Below, in pieces: positions 1 through 11,064 of a stretch of 64,000 nucleotides of DNA (position 1 is its first letter; each line of letters begins with the position of its first letter). The notes under the pieces are model-generated. The model worked only from the letters and a program-made list of their open reading frames with translations, was not told where the DNA came from and ran no database searches. A program made the translations under genes and the position numbers. The DNA is from Synaphobranchus kaupii (Eukaryota; Chordata; Actinopteri; Anguilliformes; Synaphobranchidae): assembly GCA_029718625.1 (NCBI GenBank), contig CM056376.1, forward strand, positions 120,241,264 to 120,305,263. Reading direction: 5' to 3'.

Positions 1-3000
1 GCTTATTTTAACCCTGCAAATGTGCGGGAGTGCAGCCCAGGGAGAGGGGGAGAGGAGAGAGATAGAGGGAGAGAAAGGGAGTGTGACAGGGACAAAAGAA
101 AGAGGGAGAAAGACTACATGTCTAGTCACCGATGTATGAAATTTGCTTCAGTTTTATGTATCTTATACATTGAGCCATTGAGGGAAGAGTATGGGACGAG
201 TGGTGGGTTCACAGAAGGACTCCATAGGTTCTTCTCTTGTGTAAGCAGAATTATGGGATGGTACTTGCAGATCTCGAGGTCTTGTGGTTACACACTGTCT
301 ATGTCTTCAGCTAACTATTATTCTCTCAAAAAGGACCAACCTTCCCTTCCCAAAGTGAAGCAACAGTCTGTCGATTTTTTCAAAACAGAGACAAGCTCAG
401 TCTGTCTTTGCTTTGTTGTTCCATCAAGCGTCCTGACTGGCTGTCATAGCATTGAATTACCGAAAGGTCAAAGGTGAGGTCCATATGAAAAACTCATGCC
501 TGCACAAGATACTTAGTCCTGTTGCTCACACATGAGACCTTAAACGCATGCAGCCTTATTGCTGAAATGATTCTGGGTTGACCACTTGTCTTTCCAGTAT
601 GACAGACGCAAACTTTTTCCACCATGAAGCAGTAACAAGTGATTGGCTTAGATAACATGTCATGTTTAATAATCATGATGTGCGAGCGTCTAGCTTCTGA
701 GCTGTTTAGTGTTCCTTTGAACTGTACCCCTGCCTCCAACTGCCAGCTCACTTGAAGTGAGCTGAGAAGTCATGCTGTCTGTGGAGCATGCATTGGGAAC
801 AAATGCATGTGACTATTTGAGGCTCAGTCTTGAAACTTGAAATACTTTCAACTCAAATTCTCTAATCAAAGCATACTGAATATGGACTGGAAGCAAAATC
901 CTCTTTTTACGATTATTGTGTTACCTGAATAGTTCTGCTGTTCGTCTGATAGAACTGTATAGTATAGAACTTGATAGTTTTTAAATTTTTCTATGAACAA
1001 GTTAGCTGTACTTGAATCCTCCACTGTCAGGATTCTCAACTTTTTTTTTTCTTTTTGTTAGCAGGATGTGCTAATGTACAGTACATGAAGTGGAACTCCT
1101 AATGTAAAGCATTTTGGGTTTGGAATAAAACACTGTCTACTCTAGCATTTTGTTTCTGATGCTCATATCTCAGGTGCTCATATCAGTTCATTATGGCCAC
1201 TTTTAAATTATTGAGCTTATAAAGGTTTCAGTTTGGTCAATTCGATTAATAAACAATGCTAAGGGCTTATAAGAAGGAAGGACTAAGGCTGGACCTGATT
1301 TTGATAATTATTTTTAAGGAAAGCGGACATTCAAATGTATGCTTTATTCAGACAGGTGAAAAGTAGAGGTAAAACAGATAGGAGGGATCACAACTCAGAA
1401 GATGCTATGGCTGGGTTTGTATCCCTGCCTGCACAGGAGGACTCGTATACAGCTTGAGAGTTGGCCTCCCTATAGACTGTGCCACATATCTTGCCTGTTT
1501 TAAGAAAACATTTTCAAGTTGTAGTTTCCTTTTTATCATAAAAAAAAATGAAAAGAGAGCAAACCATGTATTTCAAAAATGCTTACATTAGTAGAGTATA
1601 ATAACTCTTGTAGAGTGCAGGAGGTACAAGCTACAGGCCAACTGAAAACCAAAACTGGAGCTATAAGCGTTTTGTCCAAATACTTCTTCAGGCTGAATCC
1701 ATATTTTGATTTATGTTTTGCTGTTTGACCACGCTTTGTGATGTGACTTTTCATTTTGTGAACTCTGGTGTTAAGTCATAATTGAAAAAGAATTTGCTTG
1801 GATGAAACATAGAAGTCCTCAGACTTAGATGCCAAAAACTGTTTACACAATTTCATGGAATTTGATCACCATGACATATTTAATTGTCCATTTGTTTGCA
1901 GAAGTCTGTTTCTGAATAACAACAGCTAGAGCATGGTGCAAAATGTCCCTGTCCCATTAATGAAAGAATCATGAACAGGCTCTGATGACACTGACTAATA
2001 TTCCACGCCAACCTGCTATGGGATTTCAGAACAGGACCGGGTAGACTTTTGTGATTAGGCACAGAATGTGAGAGGTGTAAGGCCTTTAGTGCTGTGCGTG
2101 GCCCCAGATAAGGGCATAATAAGAATGTGTTGAAAATGTTTGATGAATGGAACCAGATATTGAACCAGCAGTTATTTGATTTCTTTGGCATGGAATAAGA
2201 CATTCAAGAGGTTCTGTGAAAGGAACCAGCTCTACAAAAGCGCTCTGCTCACACTCTTAGCTATGCCCATGAAGAACTTTGAAGCTTCTTGGAAATCTTT
2301 TAGTTTCCATCTTGCTAGACACTGTTGTTAAATGTATACATACTGATTGGGTAATAAGAGTAATAAGATATGTTTAAAACTATTCAGGTCCTAATAATTA
2401 GCAACAATTTAGCAAAAGAATTTACAGAGACCAGTTGCTGGTGCACTTTGGATGTGTTGGCAACACTGACTTAGCACAACCTCCCAGTTAATGAATCCAT
2501 AACACGAATAGGACTTGCACATGTGCCGGCAGGCCAGGAATACGATCTCGAGATCAGTCGGACATGATAATTAAGTTTGACTTTCAAGCAATGAGATCTC
2601 AAACAAGAGCCTTTCATAATTGTACAACGTTTATAATTCCTGGGCAAACATTTACAGCTGAAATAACACCATTCTCACACGTTTGCGGTTAGCTTGCATC
2701 CTCATTGCGGGTATTTTTCATCACCTTCATTAAAATCGGAGCGGAATAGTTTGGATGAATTATGAGGGTGTGCACCGTGCAAAATGCCTTTCATTGATTC
2801 AAATGTCATGTTGCTAACCCTTTTACATGACTTTCCTCAATTGCTGGATGGAGACAGCGTCAACTCTGTGTGGCTGGCAGTGGGCAAAGTGACAGTTTTA
2901 AGCAGAGACTTAAGCCAACATTGAAAGGGTGATTAGCCAGTCGGTGACTGAAGCTTTTTGAGACAAGCGCCAATGACGGTTGTTTAAGACAACAAATTTC

Positions 3001-4060
3001 CAAGTGCATTCTGAATAGGACTTGTAAGTACAAGTTGATTTCATTCACAAAATTCACACTGTTATGCTGGACTTATGGTTAGTACCGACATTCATCGTTT
3101 GCATTTGAAATTGTCAAGCAAAATTCATAGAATCTGCTGAACTTCAGACTTAGAATTATAGCCTTTAACTCTGAACATATGCCTTCAATTGAAATACTGT
3201 ATATACGCATGCTATGTCACCACCATGAAATATTGTACAATAATTCTGCAGCAAAGAAAATGATTATATCTGAATCGGAGATGGAGATGCTAGTATTTAT
3301 CACAGTAGGGAACCTAGAGTGTGGGCAGGCTGCGATTTGAGTGCTAGAGTGCATTACATTACATAATTTTGCATTACATACTAAAATATGTAGGGATTGT
3401 TACACTGCAGTAGGCTTGGTACATGATAAAATGGGCTTGTGGACAGAGCTTGGTTACCTCTGGTCTGTAATTAATAAAAAGCTCCTTGACTTACTTTGTG
3501 ACAGCATGACAGGTAAAATTAAAATCCTTGTTTCAAAGTAAATGTTTTATTTCAGCTTTATTAGTCAGACACAATTAACCTAAAATAAAAATAATAGTTT
3601 GATGCAAGAAATCTAAAATAATTCAAACTGAGGTGAACTGTTTTCTCAGAGTCAGCTTGTGAAGATACAAAAGTTTGGTGATAAATTGGCTCTACCTGGA
3701 ACCAATGCTTAGTTATTTTAATATAAATAAGGGTTGGTTGCTACTACTAATACTCTACAGTTAGCAAAACCAAATTTTATTCAGTTCCACCTCTATAGGG
3801 TGTTGTTCCATGAGTTCTTTACCCTGGTACGGTATAAATTGGCAAGCAACATGACAGAAATTAAACCTGTGCACTTGTGCAACAGGGAGAAAGCACATGG
3901 TGGCAGTCAGGGCCAAATGGAAGACACTACTTCTTTTGAACCTGGTGAAAATCATGCACTAGGGTGGAAGCTTGTTAGTATCGTACCCCTTTAAACTTTT
4001 AATGGGTAGCCCCCATGGAAAATAATGTGGCACAAAAATAACAAAGAAGCCCAGTTTGAA
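1..4060. other. Intergenic DNA, no gene recognised
   Basis: Several short open frames exist on both strands, the longest 151 codons at 22-477, but none shows a domain, biased codon use or credible splice sites. A purine-rich GA tract lies near 45-110. The part from about 2540 to 2860 has few simple repeats and several homeodomain-type TAAT cores, so it could be conserved non-coding DNA; this is impression only. Confidence 0.5.
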
Positions 4061-4070
4061 GTCATTGTCT

Positions 4071-4445
4071 GGTAAGAGGAGAGAGGGGTCAGTTGGGTGT
4101 GCGGTCAGGTAAGAGGAAAGAGGGGTCAGTTGGATGTCATTGTCAGGTAAGAGGAGAGAGGGGTCAGTTGGGTGTGCAGTCAGGTAAGAGGAAAGAGGGG
4201 TCAGTTGGATGTCATTGTCAGGTAAGAGGAGAGAGGGGTCAGTTGGGTGTGCGGTCAGGTAAGAGGAAAGAGGGGTCAGTTGGATGTCATTGTCAGGTAA
4301 GAGGAGAGAGGGGTCAGTTGGGTGTGCGGTCAGGTAAGAGGAGAGAGAGGTCAGATGGGTGTGCGGTCAGGTAAGAGGAGAGATGGGGTCAGTTGGGTGT
4401 GTGGTCAGGTAAGAGGAGAGAGGGGTCAATTGGGTGTGCGGTCAG
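4071..4445 (+). repeat. Minisatellite, about 10 units of 37-38 bp
   Basis: Units of 37 and 38 bp alternate, giving a 75-bp higher-order period. The two unit types differ mainly in TGTGCGGTCA versus TGTCATTGTCA at the front and GAGGAAAG versus GAGGAGAG in the middle. The last three units drift. Each unit contains (T)CAGGTAAGAG, which matches a vertebrate 5' splice site. The 93-codon open frame across the array is a product of the repetition and is not called as a gene. Confidence 0.95.
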
Positions 4446-4714
4446 GGTCAGGCAGAGGACAAGTATGACAGCAAAACAGTCATAATTCATCAGTTCATAA
4501 TTTTCAATTGTGAAATTAAGTATTTCCTGCATTTTTTACCTACACACAGAACAGCTGTGGCTGAATTGACAACAGTGTGTAAGAAAATAGAGGAAGAAGA
4601 CTTGATAATTTGGCTTAGTTCACTGGGGCACATTCAAGGCCCAAGGGAAGAGAACTGGAGGAAGCCAAAGTCTTAATTCTGTGATCCGTCTTAAATTTGA
4701 TCATAAATTCTTGA

Positions 4715-4905
4715 CCATGTGTGGGCGTGTGTGTGCGTGTATGTGCATGAGTATTTGTGAGTGCATACATTGATGCATATGGTACCTGAGTGAGTGTGTG
4801 TATGTGTGTGTGCGTATGTATGTATGTGTATGTTCATGAGTATATGTGTACATGTCAATGCATATGGTACCTGAGTGTATGTGTGTGTGTATATGTGTGC
4901 CTAAA
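4715..4905. repeat. TG/TATG-rich simple repeat
   Basis: Imperfect alternation of TG, TATG and TGCG dinucleotides over about 190 bp. A near-duplicate phrase, GCATATGGTACCTGAGTG, occurs twice about 80 bp apart, which suggests a local tandem duplication. This is alternating purine-pyrimidine DNA with Z-DNA potential. Confidence 0.85.
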
Positions 4906-5140
4906 GACCAGTTAAAATCTTCAGTTATAATTTTCATCCCAGCAACATTTCCTGCAAACTCAATATGTCCACCATTCCAGTCCTCACGTGTGAGTTCAGG
5001 CTGTTTTGTTTCAGATTATAAGGTGGACTTAGGTGGCTGTTAATTTAATGGAGGGATAGTGTTATTGAATCACACAGTGGCCTGGCTGTGACTTTCACTT
5101 GAGTAGGATGAGTTATAGAGGTATAAACTAGCTCATCTTC

Positions 5141-5200
5141 TTTTTTTTTCTTTTTTTTTGGGGGGGGGGGGGGGGGTGCGGTGGGGTGGAGTGGGGGGTT
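5141..5200. repeat. Poly-T followed by a 17-base G run
   Basis: An interrupted T tract runs directly into 17 consecutive G at 5160-5176, followed by G-rich sequence. Its length is likely polymorphic or prone to assembly error. Confidence 0.85.
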
Positions 5201-5379
5201 GTTCTCTTATGAGCTAGACCACACTGCCACCTATTGAGGCAGCACAATTTTGTAACAGCAGATTTTCATTACGTATAAATAACTTTTTTTTTTTTTGCTA
5301 TACATATTTCCTGTACTGCAGCCACAAGAATGGGAGTTAATGAAAATCAATACAACAAAGCCGTATTGAAATGAAAACA

Positions 5380-5830
5380 GTGCTTGTTCTCTCCGCAAAC
5401 AGCGCATATTCGCTGGTGGTGCTCTATTGCAAATTCATATTGTGAAGCAACTTAAAGTTAATTAGATTTGGTTTTTGCCGGATGAACAAGGTAAAGGCAG
5501 GACCCTTTTTTTCTCCAGCTCATATTGAAATCCAAAGGGAGAAGCCCTTCACTCACTGTGAATATAAACAAACAATCAATTGGGCTAAAGGTCAGGGCCC
5601 TGTGTTTTCCCAAACCCATCAATTATGAAACTCATTTACTGCTGTTATTACACCATCACGGCTGCGGACGGGAGCCAGCATAAGTGTTACTACGGGATTA
5701 AATAAGCCAATTACCCTCAATACATCCTCCTGAGGTCACAATGATGCAATCTTTCAACTCTTTAATTGGAAGATAAAGCGGTGTGAAGCTCAGGGCCAAA
5801 GTCCCGCTGCAGGCACTATCCTTATGGGGG
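5380..5830. promoter_or_regulatory. Candidate conserved non-coding block
   Basis: No open frame and no repeat signature. The block mixes moderate GC content with many compact transcription-factor-like words: AATTAGAT and TTAATTGG homeodomain-like sites, AATATAAACAAACAATCAAT (forkhead- and SOX-like) and GATAA. It is visibly less degenerate in composition than the surrounding AT-rich DNA. Calling it an enhancer is inference; only cross-species alignment would show constraint. Confidence 0.25.
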
Positions 5831-5914
5831 GGGGGGGGTTGTGGATGAGCTGGGTGGGGGCAAATCCCACAGGAGCATGTCAGAGCATCATTGGTAGGCT
5901 TCTGGGTGTACTAT

Positions 5915-5951
5915 TGCCCTGACGAAGGCTCATGGCCGAAACGCGTTGGCA
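5915..5951 (+). ncRNA. Hammerhead-ribozyme-like motif
   Basis: All conserved hammerhead core positions can be placed in order: stem I strand TGCC, then CTGACGA, stem II GGC/GCC with a short loop (one bulged A before it), then GAAA, a very short stem III (A-U, C-G with a 2-base loop), UU with cleavage predicted after the second U, and GGCA closing stem I. Short-stem-III hammerheads are known from Penelope-like retroelements, and the phrase GCCGAAACGCGTTGG is of that type. The following TTTAATAATAAATATG could be the tail of such an element. No element body is visible next to it. The stem II bulge makes activity uncertain. Confidence 0.4.
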
Positions 5952-5999
5952 TTTTAAAGTCTTTAATAATAAATATGTTTTTTACTTCTATTACTCTAC

Positions 6000-6880
6000 A
6001 AGAGTGTCTGAAAATGATGTGTTCAGGATCATTTGAGAGACAAAAGACTTCAGGGGTAAGATTCTAGACTCACATTCAGGACCCAAGCTGCTCATCCAGA
6101 GAAGATCATGGAGCTGAGAGACTGACCAAAAAAACACCCCAGCCTCTATCCCATACACATAGTGTATCTGTGGCTTTGGGGTAATGGCCAAAATGAAGCA
6201 TCCCCCTTGCTGCCGCCAAGATTGAATCTCTCGTGCCACTACCTGGGCGTGTGTGTGTGTCTGTGTGTGTATAGCCCTTGTCACACATGCAGCCTTACGC
6301 AGAAATGTTCCAGAACATTTACCGTTTATACATGAATGAGAGCCAGAGTCGGCATTCCTGAAAGGTTTCTTTGGCAAAATGCAGGCTCAAGACCTAGTAA
6401 CATTTATTGAACTGTTCCATTTTGATGTTAATGTGATCAAAGCCTTAACATTACCAGGTGAAACACGCACAATTTTGACTTGTTTCACTAAGACATCCAT
6501 CCATCTACGTAAAACACAATGTCCACTGACACCAATCCATGTATTAAAGTTACACAAAAGTTTCTAAAGTTCCCGTAGGTGTACCTGCACATTAAAATGG
6601 GACGTTAGCTGTTATGACTCACTTTTTCTTCGTATGCGAGCTACTTAGCAAATGTTAGCATCACCTTTTAACACAATCACACCTCCTTGTCCGGACATAT
6701 TCAGACAACAATTACTGGCACTGTTTTGTATGAATGCTACCAACACCAACCTGGTATGATACAGAATAGTCATTGTGTGAACAAGAGAATCCAGAACGGT
6801 TAATATGGCAATGTTCCGTGTTCTACGCATAAAAGCAGCTTATGTGTGTGTGTGTGTTTGGGGGGAAGTAGTATGAGAAA
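6000..6880. other. Intergenic DNA with a TG tract
   Basis: Nothing gene-like is seen. A TG dinucleotide tract lies at about 6247-6271 and another at about 6843-6857. The overlapping minus-strand open frames at 5991-6377 show no motif or splice support. Confidence 0.5.
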
Positions 6881-6889
6881 GGGAAGGGG

Positions 6890-7290
6890 AAATAAATCTT
6901 ACATTAATCCCTTTAAGTGTGAACAGGCCCTCGTGGTTGCGGCCTGTGGGACTGGGGCAAAGACTGTCTGTATGGAGAAAATCGGGGGGAGCGGGGAGAG
7001 GCAGAGCCCCTACAATGAGCTCGCCACGGTCCTGCTGGGCCCCGTCAGCTGGCCAGATGGCTGCGGCATCAAGCCGACAATAGCAATCTAATTAGATGAA
7101 CACTAGAAGCTGCAGGGGTGTGGTGGGGGTGTGCTGCCATGGAGGAAAGAGGAAGACTGAGTGCGAGGGGTGGGAGCGAGCTTGCACACAAAGCTCCCCT
7201 TCGAAACCCCCCCCCCCCCCCCCTTGTGCTAATAAAAGGGACTATGACTTTATTACCCCTCATTACCACAAATTAGACCACTTGAGCCCT
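6890..7290. promoter_or_regulatory. GC-rich block, candidate conserved non-coding DNA, with a C17 run
   Basis: GC content is higher than in the neighbours from about 6920 to 7200, with no coding signal on either strand. It contains GCAATCTAATTAGATG, a palindromic homeodomain-type site, near 7080-7098. A run of 17 C lies at 7207-7223, right after TTCGAAA. A regulatory role is inference. Confidence 0.2.
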
Positions 7291-7299
7291 TGAATGGAA

Positions 7300-8110
7300 G
7301 TGACAAGTTGAATTAAGTGTTTGAAAACAAATCAATCCCTGCCCCGCCCCTACCGACCCACTCACATATTGCGTTAACATCTAGGGGGGTAGGGGTTCAC
7401 TGTTTACAAAGGCCTAGCTACTAGTCTTTGGGGAGTGCCTGGTACTCGGAAGGGTTGTCTGTATTCATCTTCTAGGGAGGAATTGGCAGATGTCTGAGGT
7501 TATGCTATTTTAAACTCACGTTTCTTCTAATCCTTATTTTTGTGAAAAAATATTATATATATATTTATATATGTTAAATTTCAGTAAGGAAAATTGGTAC
7601 TAGAATACTGATTTAGAGAATGAAAATCTTGATGCATTACCTCAGTATGGGGTGAATTAAATTTGTGAGCATTATGGATACAAAAATTAAAGTGGAGATT
7701 TAAATAGTTCAAATTTAGCTCAAATGTGACCTTTTTTAACCTCTGCCTTCGATACTATTAAATTATAGCGAGAAAAACAAAAAGTAAAGTACTTTCATAA
7801 TGGAGTGAAATCTATATCGTAGCCTGGAAATATATACATATCATTGGTACTGGGTGTAGGTCAAGATGGAGAACATTTTAAATCTTGTTAGTGTGAATGT
7901 TGAGCCAGGGTGTGTGTTATTTCACTTACATCACTTATATGACAACACTACAACTACGCACAGAGGAGTATTGTCAACTTGATAGAAAGTGAGACCTCAA
8001 ATTGTAGTCAGCGCAGTGCAGTTTGCAATGAAGTTGTCATAAATCTCTGCACAGAGGAAATAGCAGTGAACTGACAGGATAATAACAAAGTCAAATAAAA
8101 TACAGAGGCT
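7300..8110. other. AT-rich intergenic DNA
   Basis: No gene, no clear element. A short TATATA tract lies near 7548-7572. Confidence 0.5.
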
Positions 8111-8295
8111 GGGATTCAATCAGCGTGCGTCCCTAACTTTGACTAACAATTAAAAGCAAGATTTATTTTCTTCACGAACAGTTTGCCGAGTTTAGCAATC
8201 ACTCAAACTAACTCACCAAACTGAGTTCGCGAAGAAAAGGTATAATAATTTTGTTTGCTTGCAAGCGATAATTAAGGGAAAATGTTGATTGAATA
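8111..8295. mobile_element. Hairpin mini-element (MITE-like)
   Basis: An imperfect palindrome. The outer ends read GGGATTCAATC and GATTGAATAC. Nearer the centre TTCTTCACGAACAGTTTG faces CAAACTGAGTTCGCGAAGAA, a two-base indel and one mismatch from perfect pairing. It is non-coding and about 185 bp long, as expected for a decayed non-autonomous DNA transposon. No target duplication could be defined. Confidence 0.6.
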
Positions 8296-8452
8296 CATGC
8301 CATAGCCAGCATCACTGATAAAAGCACTGTGACAGTCAAGTGAAAAGCAAAGCAAAGCAAGGTTATTGCACTCCATCAAAGCCATAACAAAATACATTGG
8401 GTTTAATTAGTTTAATTAGTGTAATTTCATCCCACAGCAGGGACGGGCCAGA

Positions 8453-8466
8453 CCCCCCCCCCCCCC
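8453..8466. repeat. C14 homopolymer
   Basis: Fourteen C in a row after GGGCCAGA. Confidence 0.9.
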
Positions 8467-8639
8467 AGGCTACAACAGGAACCCATCCACCCCTCAGTAG
8501 TATTAGTTTGGGTGTAGCAGTCATATTAGTGGGCTTGTAATGAGATGGTTAGAGGATCAAATCATTTGTGTGGTATTCATTTTTGAATTAGAATTTGCCA
8601 TGTGTAAATTGAACAGTTTTCATCCAAATTTAAGTCTCG

Positions 8640-8990
8640 GAACAGAAGAGTGTTTGCTTTTGGTCTGCGAGTCAGGCCCTATTGTGCCTTGGTAATGCTA
8701 TGTTATTTGCCATTATTGAAGATTGTCATCAACTGCAAATTCTGATGAGGCAGTCATGAGGGTTATAATTTGGATTGTTCAGGACAAAAGGGGTCGTCCA
8801 ATCAGCATGGAAACCAACCCCTTAATTATAACACAACAGAACTACTAAGTTTGAACGATCATTTCTTGTCATTTGCAGCTCGCTAGCAGTGTCATCGGTC
8901 TAATTTGCTTTAATTATCAAGCAAATTTTATTAATTAATTTGTCGTTATGGGTTTATTTGAGAGCATTTAAAAGGTTAGCCACAAAAAAA
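8640..8990. promoter_or_regulatory. Candidate conserved non-coding block
   Basis: Contains closely packed TAATTA, CTTTAATTATC and ATTAATTAATTT words and no repeats or open frame. The style resembles developmental enhancers with homeodomain sites. Conservation was not tested. Confidence 0.2.
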
Positions 8991-9100
8991 TAAAGCATGT
9001 TAAAACCAAATCACTTCTTCAGTAACATCACCTTTTCATGCCTGATTCTGTTGGAAACTGATGTTGAGTTTTGGGGGCCCCGTAACTATGTGTGTGTGTT

Positions 9101-9173
9101 GGGGGGGGGGGGGGACTGGGGCGGGGGGGGCAGGGGGGCGGCGGGGGGGCAGGGGGGCGGCGGGGCGGGGGGG
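9101..9173 (+). repeat. G-rich tract with strong quadruplex potential
   Basis: G14, then a series of G runs of 4 to 8 separated by single CA, C or CGGC linkers, ending GCGGGGGGGTC. More than four G runs with loops of 1-3 bases meet the usual G-quadruplex rule many times over. Confidence 0.9.
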
Positions 9174-9221
9174 TCATAGATAACAAGTGATAAATAAGAA
9201 ATAAGGCAGAGGTACTATTAC

Positions 9222-9243
9222 TGTATTATTATTATTATTATTA
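9222..9243. repeat. (ATT)n microsatellite
   Basis: About seven ATT units. A second short (ATT)n tract lies at 9588-9608. Confidence 0.9.
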
Positions 9244-10179
9244 GTACTAGTGCACTCAATTGTGAACCAACATAGCACAACATGCAAATGCAAATATACA
9301 TGCAAATATACATGACTCCCAAGAACAAATGAGCTAAATTTGTATGTTGATAGGATAAACAGTCTCCAAAGGCTTGAAAACCTATTAAAAATGGCAAGCC
9401 ACAAGGGTCAAGAGCAAAAATATTCAGCATGTAGAGATATATGAAACGTACAATGAGTTATGGTATGTTTTTGTTAGGCTCAAATATTTAAAATTAAATA
9501 ACTGTATAGCACCACCATGTGGGCAGAACAATGCAATGCTACATTGTGAACTACAATGTTTTGTTTTTGGAAGCAATACAGATGTTTGTATTATTATTAT
9601 TATTATTGTTATATGAACTACTTTTATGCAAACATTACACAGTAGCACCATAAAAAGCATACAATCACAAGAGTATTTATTCTCTTGGTGACAAATCTCC
9701 TTCTCCCTTTCCTGAGAAAAGTTAAAAACAGTTTATAGATTTCTACATATCCTTGCTTGCCGTTGTTGATGTTCCACCAATAATAATTCAGTATATTGGC
9801 CACAATGCTCTTTTCAGATGTCTTTATTGGGCCAGATCAGTTACAAGTTGGCCTCATAACCAATGCAATTACTCTTTAATTATGTGCTGACTTACATCCA
9901 GGTCTGCTACTACATGTAAGAACACTCGGGCTGTAAATTTGAGTTAGCAAGATTACGCTAGAAGATGCCTTGTGCTGTGAAACAACATAATTACATTGCA
10001 AGGTGGGAAATGTCTGTTGTACTCGTGAACTTTAATTGCTTTAGTCAATAAATGAACGCCTGTTCAAAAGGACAATATGTAAAGTCCTAGACAGGCACAA
10101 CTGCAAATCACATAAAGATGCAGCTAGCTAGATAGGGTGGGTATTCTTACATTTGAAAAATGTCTGTTCTCTCATTGTT

Positions 10180-10262
10180 CAAGAAACATTTACATTTTAG
10201 GCATTTAGCTTAAGCTCTTAGCGTTATCTAGAGCAACTTACAATTAGTGCACAAAGAAAATG
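10180..10262 (+). repeat. Degenerate short interspersed repeat core
   Basis: ACATTTTAGGCATTTAGCT followed by CTCTTAGCGTTATCTAGAGCAACTTACA resembles the common fish repeat word in which 'atttagc...gctcttatcc...agcgacttaca' is conserved. Related pieces appear near 56490-56530 (opposite sense) and 57080-57125. Family assignment is from memory and loose. Confidence 0.45.
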
Positions 10263-10288
10263 CATTCCTAAATCACCAACATTCCAAG

Positions 10289-10524
10289 TACCCTCTCAGA
10301 AATAATGGTACAGTGGAGGTACATTTTGTTCTTTAAGGAACAAATTTCCCAAATGTACCCTGAAAGTACAATAATGTTCTATTTGAGTACTAATACGTAC
10401 CTTTTCAAGCAAAAAGGTAAAGATTAATTATGTATTGCTGGCTAGGGGTACAATTGTATGCACCTAGGGTATAGGGTACCACCCCAGTGACAAGTGTTTT
10501 GTACCATTTTTTTCTGAGAGGGTA
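10289..10524. mobile_element. Palindromic MITE with TACCCTCTCAGAAA ends
   Basis: The element starts TACCCTCTCAGAAA and ends TTTCTGAGAGGGTA, a perfect 14-bp terminal inverted repeat. Pairing continues with gaps inward (TAATGGTAC facing GTACCATTT). Length is 236 bp with no coding capacity. It resembles the fish hAT-like palindromic MITEs, but the superfamily is uncertain because no 8-bp target duplication is clear. Confidence 0.8.
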
Positions 10525-10857
10525 GCAATTAATGAGAGTGTAATGGTCGGGTCATAACAAACCTGCTATACAGTACATACTGTCTGGATGGTTGGAGACG
10601 CCAGGTGCAATGAATCTGATGCAAACATAATTTTTTGTTTTGTTTTTGCATAAAATATCACAAGTTGGACACCCATTTCACCTACACATTCAGCTTGACT
10701 GTTCATAATGGTGCCACCTTGTGGTAAAAGTTGTGAAATGGGGAACCCAATATTGATATTTTAGGCTGTTTTTTCACACACTAAACAAATTAGTTGATTA
10801 TTTAACTTTTTTATCTTTACAATGAAATGCTCATATTATGTTACTATGTAAGTAACA

Positions 10858-11060
10858 TTTTAGATTAGATTACTTTATTGTCCTCAACGAGGCAATTTGG
10901 GTTACAGCCACATAACTGTTCTTATATAGTTTTGTGGTTACAGCACAATAAAAACATGAACATAAGACAATTAATGGAGCCATTGTATGCTGATTTACCA
11001 TACAGTGTTTGTACAATTTTGCCATTAGTAAATGCTTTTGAGAATATGGAATTTGCATTG
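10858..11060 (-). mobile_element. Truncated LINE-like 3' end (antisense)
   Basis: Read on the minus strand, the block ends in TTGAGGACAATAAAGTAATC followed by a short repeated TAATC/TAATCT tail. That is the usual finish of fish CR1/L2-type retrotransposons, with a polyadenylation-like AATAAA and a short tandem tail. Only the last ~200 bp could remain and no reverse transcriptase remains. Confidence 0.4.
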
Positions 11061-11064
11061 TAAC

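Noticed and set aside
22..477. 151-codon open frame
   Set aside because: No domain, starts in a purine-rich low-complexity stretch, no splice or promoter support.
4093..4374. 93-codon repetitive open frame
   Set aside because: Created by the minisatellite; repeated V-R-S-G-K-R units only reflect the DNA repeat.
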